Positions 29,966 to 38,534 of a stretch of DNA of 64,000 nt are shown here, piece after piece. Location: the NCBI GenBank assembly GCA_022843225.1, contig JALHOC010000009.1, positions 1 to 64,000 of the forward strand, in the 5' to 3' direction. The position numbers and the translations under genes were made by a program. The stretch comes from Hyphomonadaceae bacterium (GTDB lineage: Bacteria; Pseudomonadota; Alphaproteobacteria; Caulobacterales; Aquidulcibacteraceae). The notes below the pieces were generated by a model. It was not told the DNA's origin. It saw only the letters and a list, made by a program, of their open reading frames with translations, and searched no databases. Position 1 is the stretch's first letter. Every line of letters begins with the position of its first letter.

Positions 29966-30435
29966 GGGCTTGCGCTCCATTGTCCAGCAGCCTCGCCGCG
30001 CGCGCATTGCTGGCGGCGATACGCGTTGACCGGATACCAGCCCTCGGGCGGCTCGCGCCGAAACTCGACGCGCACATGCGCTGCCGAAACGGAATCATCC
30101 AACAAGCCCGTGCTCGCGACATCGGCCACAGCGTCATCACCGATTTCGCGAACGCTAAGGCTAATGTTTGCGGCTTCAGACACTTCCGGTCCCAAGAGCG
30201 GCGCGACGGCTTCGTAAACTGTCGGCGCGCCGAACACGCCTATTTCGCTTGGCTCAATGGCGACGAACTGATCGTTCGCCGCACTGAGAAGCTCTGGAGC
30301 CACAGGCGGCAGGTTTGGCGCTGTCGCCGGTTGTGCAACGGTTGCGGGCGTTTCCGAAACGGGCGCTTGCGCTGGTTGGTTACAAGCAGTGAGCACTGCA
30401 CCTGCAACCACAATGAGGAGAACTTGTCGCATCAT
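29956..30435 (-). CDS. Uncharacterised lipoprotein inside suf operon
   Basis: Lipobox MMRQVLLIVVAGAVLTAC; overlaps the downstream ORF by 10 nt. Confidence 0.65.
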   Translation of the reverse strand: MMRQVLLIVVAGAVLTACNQPAQAPVSETPATVAQPATAPNLPPVAPELLSAANDQFVAIEPSEIGVFGAPTVYEAVAPLLGPEVSEAANISLSVREIGDDAVADVASTGLLDDSVSAAHVRVEFRREPPEGWYPVNAYRRQQCARGEAAGQWSASPCP

Positions 30436-30442
30436 GGCAGCC

Positions 30443-31147
30443 TCACTTTGTAGCAGGATCATCAGGCGGGCCGTCGGTCCAGATTCCCGCCACCGCCGGA
30501 TCGCCGCAATACTGCGCTTGCGCCTCTTCAAGTGTTTGGGCGCCCAGCACAGGCGTTCCAATCAGACGGCACGTGGGCGCCGCACCGGTCGCCTCTATCG
30601 CGGTCTCGACTGTTGCGATGAGCGTGAGACCGCCCGGTTCCACATCAAAGAATTCGACGGCCCAAGACGCGGCGCTCGAGCGCGCGGGAACCGCCAACAG
30701 GCCAGTCGCCGATGGCCCCCAGCCGATCCCGTTGATCTCACCCAATTTCGTGTAAGTGGCCTCCGGGCCAGCCGCATAGACGGCCCACGTCGTGTTGACG
30801 TTGCCGGCCATCAACGGGATGAGTAGGTCTGGTTGGCTATCGCCATTCAGATCCGCGAGCGTGGGAATGAAGGACGACGCTTCCGAAGCCTCTTGGATAA
30901 GCTGCCCGCCCTCGCCACCCGCAACGATCTGAACCTCCGTGGTGCCTTCGCTGGAGGAAACAAGAAGCGCATGCAGCATGGGCTCCTGCGTCAGCACGCA
31001 GCCTTCGGTCGCCGTGGATGCATCCTCGACTTCTTCGCACATCGGATAAAGCGAGAGATCGTAAACCGTCGGCCCAGATGTGTTCTGCTGCGTACAGGCC
31101 GCTAGGCCCAAGGCCCCTGCGACCGCAATGACGTAAATGTGTTTCAT
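30443..31147 (-). CDS. Uncharacterised lipoprotein inside suf operon
   Basis: Lipobox MKHIYVIAVAGALGLAAC; FG-GAP-like LADLNGDSQPDLLIPLM. Confidence 0.65.
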   Translation of the reverse strand: MKHIYVIAVAGALGLAACTQQNTSGPTVYDLSLYPMCEEVEDASTATEGCVLTQEPMLHALLVSSSEGTTEVQIVAGGEGGQLIQEASEASSFIPTLADLNGDSQPDLLIPLMAGNVNTTWAVYAAGPEATYTKLGEINGIGWGPSATGLLAVPARSSAASWAVEFFDVEPGGLTLIATVETAIEATGAAPTCRLIGTPVLGAQTLEEAQAQYCGDPAVAGIWTDGPPDDPATK

Positions 31148-31224
31148 GACCTATCTCCCCCCTCGCGCTCCCATTGAGCGCCTTCTTGTCGTTCGGCGGA
31201 ATGCCGCCTCCGCATTGCTCGAGC

Positions 31225-31470
31225 TTAGTAAAAAAGCGCACCGAGCGGACCTCTGCCGCTGAAGAACATCGCCGCAAAGAAGGGTGCGATACAAAATGGG
31301 GCAACTAAAAAGTAGAGCCAGAGAGGCGCAGAACCAGTTGCCAAAAGGGTCCCGAAAAACCCTGCGGCCGCAATCCAACTCAGTACGTCCCACACCCGCA
31401 GCAGAACTTCGCCACGCGCCGTCGGTTTGAACCCCCGGCCATCTTCATTACGCACGAATAGAGCGCTCAT
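31225..31470 (-). CDS. Uncharacterised two-TM protein overlapping the sufB stop
   Basis: [65 protein letters not shown]...; 4-nt ATGA-type overlap with sufB. Confidence 0.65.
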   Translation of the reverse strand: MSALFVRNEDGRGFKPTARGEVLLRVWDVLSWIAAAGFFGTLLATGSAPLWLYFLVAPFCIAPFFAAMFFSGRGPLGALFY

Positions 31471-32954
31471 CCCACGCTCCCTTCCAAGCTCACTTCCAAT
31501 AGCTTCTGCGCTTCCACCGCGAATTCCATCGGCAATTGCTGCAGCACTTCGCGCACGAACCCGTTCACCAACAGCGCCACCGCTTCCTCTTCGGGAATGC
31601 CGCGCGAGCGCAGATAAAAGAGCTGATCGTCGGACAGTTTCGTCGTTGTCGCCTCGTGCTCGAACTGCGCATCGGGCGTGCGGGTTTCGACATAAGGCAC
31701 GGTGTGCGCCGCGCACTGATCGCCGATCAGCAGCGAGTCGCATTGGGTGAAATTGCGTGCGCCCTTAGCCTTCGCATGCGCCGAGACCAAGCCGCGATAA
31801 GCGTTCGACGAACGCCCCGCCGAGATGCCCTTGGAGATGATGCGTGAACGCGTGTTGGCGCCCAGATGGATCATCTTGGTGCCGGTATCGGCCTGCTGGC
31901 GGCCATTGGTGACGGCAATGGAATAGAACTCGCCGGAGCTTTCCTCGCCGCGCAACACGCAGCTTGGATATTTCCAGGTGATCGCGGAGCCGGTTTCCAC
32001 TTGGGTCCATGAAATCTTGGACCGCTTGCCTCGGCAGTCTCCACGTTTGGTCACGAAGTTATAGATCCCGCCTTTGCCGTCGGAATCGCCGGGCCACCAA
32101 TTCTGCACGGTGGAGTATTTGATCTCCGCATCATCTAGCGCGACAAGTTCTACTACGGCGGCATGCAGCTGGTTTTCATCGCGCATCGGCGCGGTGCAGC
32201 CTTCGAGATAGGAAACGTACGCGCCCTTATCGGCGATAATGAGCGTCCGCTCGAACTGACCGGTGCCCTGTGCGTTCATACGGAAATAGGTGGACAGCTC
32301 CATCGGGCAACGCACACCAGGCGGCACGTACACGAACGACCCATCGGAGAAGACAGCGCTATTGAGGGTGGCGAAGAAATTGTCACTCGTCGGCACAACA
32401 GAGCCCAGATATTGCTTCACCAGTTCTGGATGCTCGCGGATGGCTTCGCTGATCGGGCAGAAGATCACGCCCGCCTTCGCCAATTCCGCTTTGAACGTGG
32501 TGACGACGCTCACGCTGTCGAACACCGCATCCACCGCAACCTTCGGCGCCCCCTCGACACCGAGCAGCGTTTCGGCTTCCCGCAGCGGAATGCCGAGCTT
32601 CTTGTAGGTTTCAAGAATCTCGGGTTCGACGTCTTCGATGGACTTGTATTTCGCTCCGTCCTTCGGCGCCGCATAATAGCGCGCAGCTTGATAGTCGATT
32701 GGCGGATAGTGGACGAGCGCCCAGGTTGGCTCTTCCATGGTCTGCCAGCGTTGGAACGCCTCTAAGCGCCACACCAGCATCCACTCGGGTTCATCCTTCT
32801 TGGCGGAAATGAACCGTACGATGTCTTCGTTTAACCCCGGCGGCGCGAACTCTTGCTCCACGCCGGTTATGAAGCCGTGCTTGTACTTCTCGCCTTCCAG
32901 CGCACGCGCGGCGTCGATTGTGCCGCGATCAATCGTATCTTTGACAGCGCTCAC
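31467..32954 (-). CDS. sufB: Fe-S cluster assembly protein SufB
   Basis: [57 protein letters not shown]. Confidence 0.98.
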   Translation of the reverse strand: MSAVKDTIDRGTIDAARALEGEKYKHGFITGVEQEFAPPGLNEDIVRFISAKKDEPEWMLVWRLEAFQRWQTMEEPTWALVHYPPIDYQAARYYAAPKDGAKYKSIEDVEPEILETYKKLGIPLREAETLLGVEGAPKVAVDAVFDSVSVVTTFKAELAKAGVIFCPISEAIREHPELVKQYLGSVVPTSDNFFATLNSAVFSDGSFVYVPPGVRCPMELSTYFRMNAQGTGQFERTLIIADKGAYVSYLEGCTAPMRDENQLHAAVVELVALDDAEIKYSTVQNWWPGDSDGKGGIYNFVTKRGDCRGKRSKISWTQVETGSAITWKYPSCVLRGEESSGEFYSIAVTNGRQQADTGTKMIHLGANTRSRIISKGISAGRSSNAYRGLVSAHAKAKGARNFTQCDSLLIGDQCAAHTVPYVETRTPDAQFEHEATTTKLSDDQLFYLRSRGIPEEEAVALLVNGFVREVLQQLPMEFAVEAQKLLEVSLEGSVG

Positions 32955-34081
32955 GGCGAAGCGCCTTCCAGAACGCGCCGGCGCGCGGCGACCTTGGTCA
33001 GCGCGGCAAGCACGGCATCGACATCGCTGTCCTTGGATTCATGGCCGAAGCTCACGCGCAACGCGCACTTCGCAAGCGCCGGCGCGACGCCCATCGCCGT
33101 CAGAACGCGGCTCGATTTCACTTTCCCTGACGAGCACGCTGCACCCGACGAGATCGCCACGCCTTCGAGGTCCATGGCGATCACAGCGGTTTCAGCCGGA
33201 ACGCCAGCAAGCGCGAAGTTGGATGTGTTGGATAGACGTGTTGCATTTTGGCCGAACACGACCGCATCCTTCGGGAGCTTCGACTCAAAACGATCGCGCA
33301 TCGCAGCAACTCGCCGCAATTCTGTTGGCATGTCGCGCACGGCCCACTCGGCCGCGACCGCAAAACCAACGATCGCGGGCATGTTCTCCGTACCTGGCCT
33401 ACGGCCACGCTCTTGCCCGCCGCCAAAGCGCGATGTCGAGAACGGTGCCCCTGGCGCAAGCACAAGCGCGCCGGCGCCAGACGGGCCGCCGATTTTGTGC
33501 GAGGAGACGACGAGGTAGCTCGCATCAAGCTCGGCGATGCTGAGCGGGACACGCCCGAACGCTTGCGCGGCATCGACCAGGAGCAACGCACCATGTTCGC
33601 GGCACAGCGCGGCGATCTTCCTGACCGGTTGAATTACGCCGGTTTCGTTGTTCGCCAATTGCACGGCGACCAAAGCCGGCCTTGGCGCATCCGCCAGAAG
33701 CGCCGCAAGCTTTGCCAAATCGAGCGGGCCATCTGAATTGACCGGCGCGATTGTCTTCACGCCCAGCGCGCGCGTGGCATGTTCGAACAGCGCATCATGT
33801 TCAACCGCCGATAGGATCAGCGACGCTACGCCTGCGCTCGACAACACAAGATGAAGCGCTTCAGTAGCGCCTGACGTGAACACGATATTCTCCGCGCGCG
33901 CGTTCAGCATTGCCGCAAGCTGCTCACGCGCGTCCTCGATCAGCGCATGCGCGCGTCTGCCGAAGCGATGCACCGAAGAGGGATTTCCGCCCGTCGCCAA
34001 CGCGCGCGCCATCGCCACCGCCGCTTCCGCGCGCACCGGCGCGCCAGCATTGTAGTCGCAATAGATCGTGCTCTTGTTCAT
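32951..34081 (-). CDS. IscS/NifS-like cysteine desulfurase
   Basis: [42 protein letters not shown]. Confidence 0.94.
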   Translation of the reverse strand: MNKSTIYCDYNAGAPVRAEAAVAMARALATGGNPSSVHRFGRRAHALIEDAREQLAAMLNARAENIVFTSGATEALHLVLSSAGVASLILSAVEHDALFEHATRALGVKTIAPVNSDGPLDLAKLAALLADAPRPALVAVQLANNETGVIQPVRKIAALCREHGALLLVDAAQAFGRVPLSIAELDASYLVVSSHKIGGPSGAGALVLAPGAPFSTSRFGGGQERGRRPGTENMPAIVGFAVAAEWAVRDMPTELRRVAAMRDRFESKLPKDAVVFGQNATRLSNTSNFALAGVPAETAVIAMDLEGVAISSGAACSSGKVKSSRVLTAMGVAPALAKCALRVSFGHESKDSDVDAVLAALTKVAARRRVLEGASP

Positions 34082-34085
34082 CGCT

Positions 34086-34535
34086 TCATTCTGCCGCGAC
34101 ACGCGCGCTATCGCCATCGAAACGCTGCTCGAGCACGTCCGCTAGAGTCACCGACGCGAGAAATGACTGAATGCGCACGCCCATCTCGGCCCAAAGCCCG
34201 TGGGCGATGCACTTGCCTTGCTTGCCCATGCAACTCTTTTTTGAGCCATCCTCGCAGCGTGTGGTTTTGATCGGCTCGTCCACCGCCTGGATGATGTCGG
34301 CGATCGTCACCTCGGCGGCGGCGCGAGACAATCTATAGCCGCCCCCGGGGCCGCGCACGCCAGACACCAGGCCCGCCCGACGCATGCGCGCGAATAATTG
34401 CTCCAGATAGGACAGCGAAATTTCCTGCCGCCGCGCCACATCCTGAAGCGGCACGGCGCGCTCGGCCCCGCCGTGGAGCGCCAAATCCGCCATCGCCATG
34501 ACCGCGTACCGGCCTTTTGAGGTCAATCGCATCAC
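34086..34535 (-). CDS. Rrf2 family regulator, IscR-like
   Basis: MRLTSKGRYAVMAMADLAL...LEQLFARMRRAGLVSGVRGPGGGYRLSR; Cys-x7-Cys-x6-Cys-x2-His (CEDGSKKSCMGKQGKCIAH) as Fe-S ligand set. Confidence 0.94.
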   Translation of the reverse strand: MMRLTSKGRYAVMAMADLALHGGAERAVPLQDVARRQEISLSYLEQLFARMRRAGLVSGVRGPGGGYRLSRAAAEVTIADIIQAVDEPIKTTRCEDGSKKSCMGKQGKCIAHGLWAEMGVRIQSFLASVTLADVLEQRFDGDSARVAAE

Positions 34536-34616
34536 AAGCCCTTCCGCGACACTCGCACGGCCCCAATTTGTCGTGTTAGAAGCCGCCCCCGCTCTCGGGG
34601 ATGGGCTTCAGCTAAG

Positions 34617-34637
34617 ATGCCCTAGTGTTTTGGTCAA
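34617..34637 (-). promoter_or_regulatory. Candidate IscR type-1-like operator/promoter of the suf operon
   Basis: TTGACCAAAACACTAGGGCAT resembles the E. coli IscR type-1 layout (TTGACtattttagtcGGGtAT) and carries a -35-like TTGACC. Confidence 0.5.
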
Positions 34638-34676
34638 GAATTAGCCGCGCAGTTTTGGCGGTCGGGATCCCATTGA

Positions 34677-35366
34677 ATGCCAGAAGTGATTTTTCCGGGT
34701 GCCGCCGGGCGGGTTGAAGGTCGCTATCAGGAGCCGCCCAAGGAGGGCGCACCGATCGCACTCATTCTACACGGGCACCCCCGCGCGGGCGGCTCGATGC
34801 AGGATCGGGTGACCGTCCAGCTCTATAAACTGTTCTGCGAGAACGGCTTCGGCGTACTGCGGTTCAATTTTCGCGGCATCGGACGCAGCCAGGGCGTATT
34901 CGACAACGGCATGGGTGAATTGTCCGACGCCGCCTCCGCCCTCGATTACCTGCAGAGCATGAACCCTAACGCCGAGCAATGCTGGGTCGGCGGCTATTCA
35001 TTTGGCGCCTGGATCGGCCTTCAGCTGCTAATGCGCCGGCCTGAGATTGATGGGTTTATCGCGGTCGCGCCGCCCGCCAACCATTACGATCTCTCGTTCC
35101 TGGCCCCGTGCCCGGCCTCAGGGGTGATCATCTACGGCACCCGCGACAGCGTCACGACCGCCTCCGATATGGAACGCGTCATCAGCCGCATCCGCACGCA
35201 AAAGAACATCAAGGTCGATGGCCAAGCCGTCGAAGGCGCCGACCACTTCTTCCGTGGTCGCGACCCCGGCGAGGATCACCTTGCGGACGTTGAACGCCAC
35301 GCGCGCCAATATCTCGAGCGCCGCCTGGCCGGGCCGCCTCGGCCGCCGATGCCGAGTAAGCGCTAA
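34677..35366 (+). CDS. Alpha/beta hydrolase (YqiA/CocE-type short hydrolase)
   Basis: LILHGHPRAGGSMQDRVTVQLYKLFCENGFGVLRFNFRGIGRSQG...VGGYSFGAWIGLQL. Confidence 0.9.
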   Translation: MPEVIFPGAAGRVEGRYQEPPKEGAPIALILHGHPRAGGSMQDRVTVQLYKLFCENGFGVLRFNFRGIGRSQGVFDNGMGELSDAASALDYLQSMNPNAEQCWVGGYSFGAWIGLQLLMRRPEIDGFIAVAPPANHYDLSFLAPCPASGVIIYGTRDSVTTASDMERVISRIRTQKNIKVDGQAVEGADHFFRGRDPGEDHLADVERHARQYLERRLAGPPRPPMPSKR

Positions 35367-35372
35367 ACTGAT

Positions 35373-36059
35373 TTAGTCGCCGCCGAGAAACGCTGGCTTG
35401 GGTCCGTGGGAGAAGCCTTCCACGGACTCTTGCTCCGCGCGCTCGCGCGGCGCGCGTTCGCGACGTTCTGGCCGCTCGGCGCGTTCGGGACGCTCAACCC
35501 GCTGTTCAGGCCGCTCTTCCCTAACCTGGCGCTCGTCACGCGGCTCGCGCTCATCGCGGGCTTGCGGCGCGGCTTCGCCGTCCGGACCACCCGGACGAAA
35601 CCGATTGCGACGCCCGCGCCGGCGACGGAAATCGCCGTCGCCACGGTCACCTTGGTGCTGCTGCTGTGACTGGCCGGGCTCGCCTTCGGGCTGCTCGCCG
35701 CCTTCGCGCGCCTCAACCTCGCCGCCCTCAGTCTCGGGCCCCTCTTCCTCATCGCCCTCATAGCTCACTTCCGACGCGAAGCGTTCGGCCTGTGGCGGCG
35801 GCATTGCCGGCTGCATCTGGCGGACGAGGCGGAAATAATGATCAGCGTGTTGCAGATAGTTTTCGCTCAGCACCCGATCGCCGGAGGACGATGCGTCGCG
35901 CGCCAATTGCAGATAGCGCTCGTAAATGTGCGCCGCTGGCCCGCGCACCTTGATGTCGGGGCCTGAGCTTTCCATCGCCCGGTTCGGCTGGTGCGGGTTG
36001 AAATTGTTGTTATGCCCCCCGCCGCCCGGTTTGCGGCCGCGACCACGCTGACGCTTCAT
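35373..36059 (-). CDS. DUF4167-like RNA-binding-type protein with Arg/Glu/Pro-rich tail
   Basis: MKRQRGRGRKPGGGGHNNNFNPHQPNRAMESSGPDIKVRGPAAHIYERYLQLARDASSSGDRVLSENYLQHADHYFRLV. Confidence 0.92.
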   Translation of the reverse strand: MKRQRGRGRKPGGGGHNNNFNPHQPNRAMESSGPDIKVRGPAAHIYERYLQLARDASSSGDRVLSENYLQHADHYFRLVRQMQPAMPPPQAERFASEVSYEGDEEEGPETEGGEVEAREGGEQPEGEPGQSQQQHQGDRGDGDFRRRRGRRNRFRPGGPDGEAAPQARDEREPRDERQVREERPEQRVERPERAERPERRERAPRERAEQESVEGFSHGPKPAFLGGD

Positions 36060-36330
36060 CGAGAAATCACCTTGCCGTATCATGGGATCCATTCAGGGCC
36101 GCGCGCGCCGGGCACAATCCGCGCTTTGACCCATATTGCCGCCCGTTCGTCCGTGCCTCGGGCATCTAAGTGAGCAGCCAAAAAAGCCGCCGTCTCAACC
36201 TCTGCTGAGAATACTGGGAGAGCCTTACGCCCTGCCTCAAACCGATGAGTGGTTCAGCCCCTGAACACGCCTCACCATCGATTCCGTGGGCGAACCTTAC
36301 CGCTTTAGCGCCTGCCGTCCAAGGGCTTTT

Positions 36331-37188
36331 TCAGTCGGGGCCTGTCAGTTTACCCGTCACCACACGTGGAATACCCGCAAGGTCCAGCCGATGCGGGCCA
36401 ACCCGGAAACCATGATCAATCGCCAGAGCTGCAACGGCCTCAGCCTGCCCTTGGCCCACTTCGAGGGCAAAAACCCCGCCTGGGCGAAGACGCGATGCTA
36501 GACCGTCGAGGATGGCGCGGTAGGCATCGAGCCCGTCTTCGCCGCCGTCCAAGGCCAGTTTCGGCTCGTAAAGCGCGACCTCGGGCTGAAGCCCAGCGAT
36601 GTCTGCCGTGGGGATGTAGGGCGGGTTGGAGACGATGAGGTCAAAAGCGCCCTCCACGTCGCGCCACCAATTACTGTGAATGAAGGTCGCGCGGCCGGCG
36701 ACGCCGATACGCTCTGCATTCGCGCGTGCAACAGCCAACGCGCCGACGCTAGAATCTATCCCAACACCCTCGGCTCTTGGCCGGTCACTCAGAATGGCGA
36801 GCAGGATCGCGCCCGAGCCCACGCCGAGATCAAGCACGCGGGCCGGTGCATCGGTGTTCAGATGTCCGAGGGCGAACTCTACCAAAAGTTCTGTCTCTGG
36901 CCTTGGCGCTAAAACGTCCGCATTGACTTCGAGATCGAGCGTCCAGAAAGACTTGCGCCCGAGAATGTACGCCATCGGCTCGCGCGCCTCGCGTCGCTCT
37001 GCCAGCGCCGTGACGTTCGCGGCCTGCGCATCGCTGATCGGACGGCGCGGGTCGGTGATGATGTCCAAGCGCGACACGCCCACGCCCGCTTCGACCAAAA
37101 GCCGCGCTTCGTTCACGGGAAACTCCACGCCCGCCGCTTCCAAGGTGCGCCGCGTGCGCGTCCAGATCGACACCAAGGTCTCTTGCAT
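36331..37188 (-). CDS. prmC: Peptide chain release factor N5-glutamine methyltransferase
   Basis: VLDLGVGSGAILLAIL, DLIVSNPPYIP (NPPY motif). Confidence 0.96.
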   Translation of the reverse strand: MQETLVSIWTRTRRTLEAAGVEFPVNEARLLVEAGVGVSRLDIITDPRRPISDAQAANVTALAERREAREPMAYILGRKSFWTLDLEVNADVLAPRPETELLVEFALGHLNTDAPARVLDLGVGSGAILLAILSDRPRAEGVGIDSSVGALAVARANAERIGVAGRATFIHSNWWRDVEGAFDLIVSNPPYIPTADIAGLQPEVALYEPKLALDGGEDGLDAYRAILDGLASRLRPGGVFALEVGQGQAEAVAALAIDHGFRVGPHRLDLAGIPRVVTGKLTGPD

Positions 37189-37293
37189 GGCCCCAACATG
37201 GCCTTGAGCGCACCTCCAGCAAAGCCCCCTTTGGCGGACCCCAGACATGCGTCATCCTCCCGGGCGTGTTTTCCGGAACGGCGTTTGTCTTTC

Positions 37294-37360
37294 CCCTCCG
37301 CACATGCGAGGGCGGGGACGCGATTGTCCCTCTCCGTAAACCCTCCAGGGAGGGCAAGTT
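37294..37360. repeat. REP-like intergenic element with short palindromes
   Basis: CCTCCGCA-ca-TGCGagGG and CCCTCC-ag-GGAGGG hairpins in non-coding DNA upstream of prmC. Confidence 0.35.
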
Positions 37361-37576
37361 CCGCGCCTCACGCTCAATCACCCCGCTTCTGGCTTTGGCT
37401 GAACAGCGGACCAACTGCCCTCCTGCCGAAGCGGTACGCGGAGTGTACAACAGACATGAACTCGGTCGGATAGATTTCCGCGCGATGCTTTGTTTTCAAG
37501 GGCGGGAGCACCGCAGCGTGTGGGATATAGCGCAATCTATCCCCGTATTATCGACGCTAAATCGTGTATGTCACCC

Positions 37577-37666
37577 TTACCCAGCTCCCTGATTGCCGCT
37601 CTCGGCCATGTGCTCGATTTCAGCTCTCTGTGCGAGCAAAGCGGCACGAATTTCACTCGGAGTCAT
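37577..37666 (-). CDS. 29-aa small ORF coupled to upstream lipoprotein gene
   Basis: MTPSEIRAALLAQRAEIEHMAESGNQGAG*, SD AGGAGGGAAG overlapping the upstream TAG. Confidence 0.5.
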   Translation of the reverse strand: MTPSEIRAALLAQRAEIEHMAESGNQGAG

Positions 37667-37674
37667 CTTCCCTC

Positions 37675-38373
37675 CTATCGGCATTGTTCGCGGTAGCGCG
37701 CGATTGCTTGTACGCTGGCATCAATCACCTGTGGCCAGTACTGCAGCCATGCCCGGCCAGTTGTGACGCTGTAATAAAGATCGGCTTCAGAAAAGGAGTA
37801 GTAGCAAAGGCTATGGCCCTCGAACCATTCGATCGAAAAGGCATCTGTGCGACAAGAAATGCTTACTCTTGACCCCTGCCAAGCGCCGCTGGGCGGGCGC
37901 AATTCCTCGCGGTCGCCCCACGATCTCTCCCGATAGAGGTCGAACTCATCTCCCGGCAAATCCACCACCCTGTTTTCGTCGTTCTGGATGAGCACCTCCG
38001 GTGGAAGCGGCGACAATGCTGGATTTGGTTCGATGATGCTTACGGTGATCGACAATCTGTCGTCGGGATGCGCCCTGCCGCTCGACAAAAGTCGCGGCGG
38101 ATGCTGCGTCGTTGTGGCGACACTAAGCGATGAGCCCGGCCCATCGCTCCAAACCAATGCAAGCTCGAACAGCGACGTTGTGTTTCCGCCGTCGAGCATC
38201 CGGCTGAGCTGCGTGATCGATGTTTCTGGCGCGCAAATCTGGATGGCGGCAGTGCCTTCTTGCTGCCCCCGCAGCGTCATGCGCACCGTGCCTTCGGGCG
38301 TGCTGGGCGCAGTGTTGCAGCCCGAAAGAACGAAGGGCAAAATTAAACAGGCTAGGCGCAACAAAGTTTTCAC
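37675..38373 (-). CDS. Uncharacterised lipoprotein
   Basis: Lipobox (V)KTLLRLACLILPFVLSGC; GTG start. Confidence 0.6.
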   Translation of the reverse strand: MKTLLRLACLILPFVLSGCNTAPSTPEGTVRMTLRGQQEGTAAIQICAPETSITQLSRMLDGGNTTSLFELALVWSDGPGSSLSVATTTQHPPRLLSSGRAHPDDRLSITVSIIEPNPALSPLPPEVLIQNDENRVVDLPGDEFDLYRERSWGDREELRPPSGAWQGSRVSISCRTDAFSIEWFEGHSLCYYSFSEADLYYSVTTGRAWLQYWPQVIDASVQAIARYREQCR

Positions 38374-38405
38374 GCTGCCCCCCTCATGTCGTCGGTGTCC
38401 ATCCC

Positions 38406-38510
38406 CTACCTCTCCCTGCCCGCTTCCTCGACGCGGCGCTGCAGCGGCGAGAGCAGGAATTCGATGATGCGGCGGCGGCCGGTTTTGATTTCTGCTGTCA
38501 CAGACATCCC
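38406..38510 (-). pseudogene. Relic of HlyD-family type I secretion adaptor (C-terminal end only)
   Basis: GMSVTAEIKTGRRRIIEFLLSPLQRRVEEAGRER* matches the characteristic HlyD-family C-terminus. Confidence 0.8.
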
Positions 38511-38534
38511 CGCCGCCCAGCGGTGATGCGCGCC

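Noticed and set aside
32951-34081. Second cysteine desulfurase gene considered as a misplaced sufS duplicate
   Set aside because: rrf2-iscS-sufB...sufS with two desulfurases is an ordinary alphaproteobacterial arrangement.
35398-35620. Repeated cgctc/gcgcg pattern suggestive of a DNA repeat
   Set aside because: Encodes the Arg/Glu/Pro-rich disordered tail of the DUF4167-like protein; amino-acid rather than DNA-level repetition.
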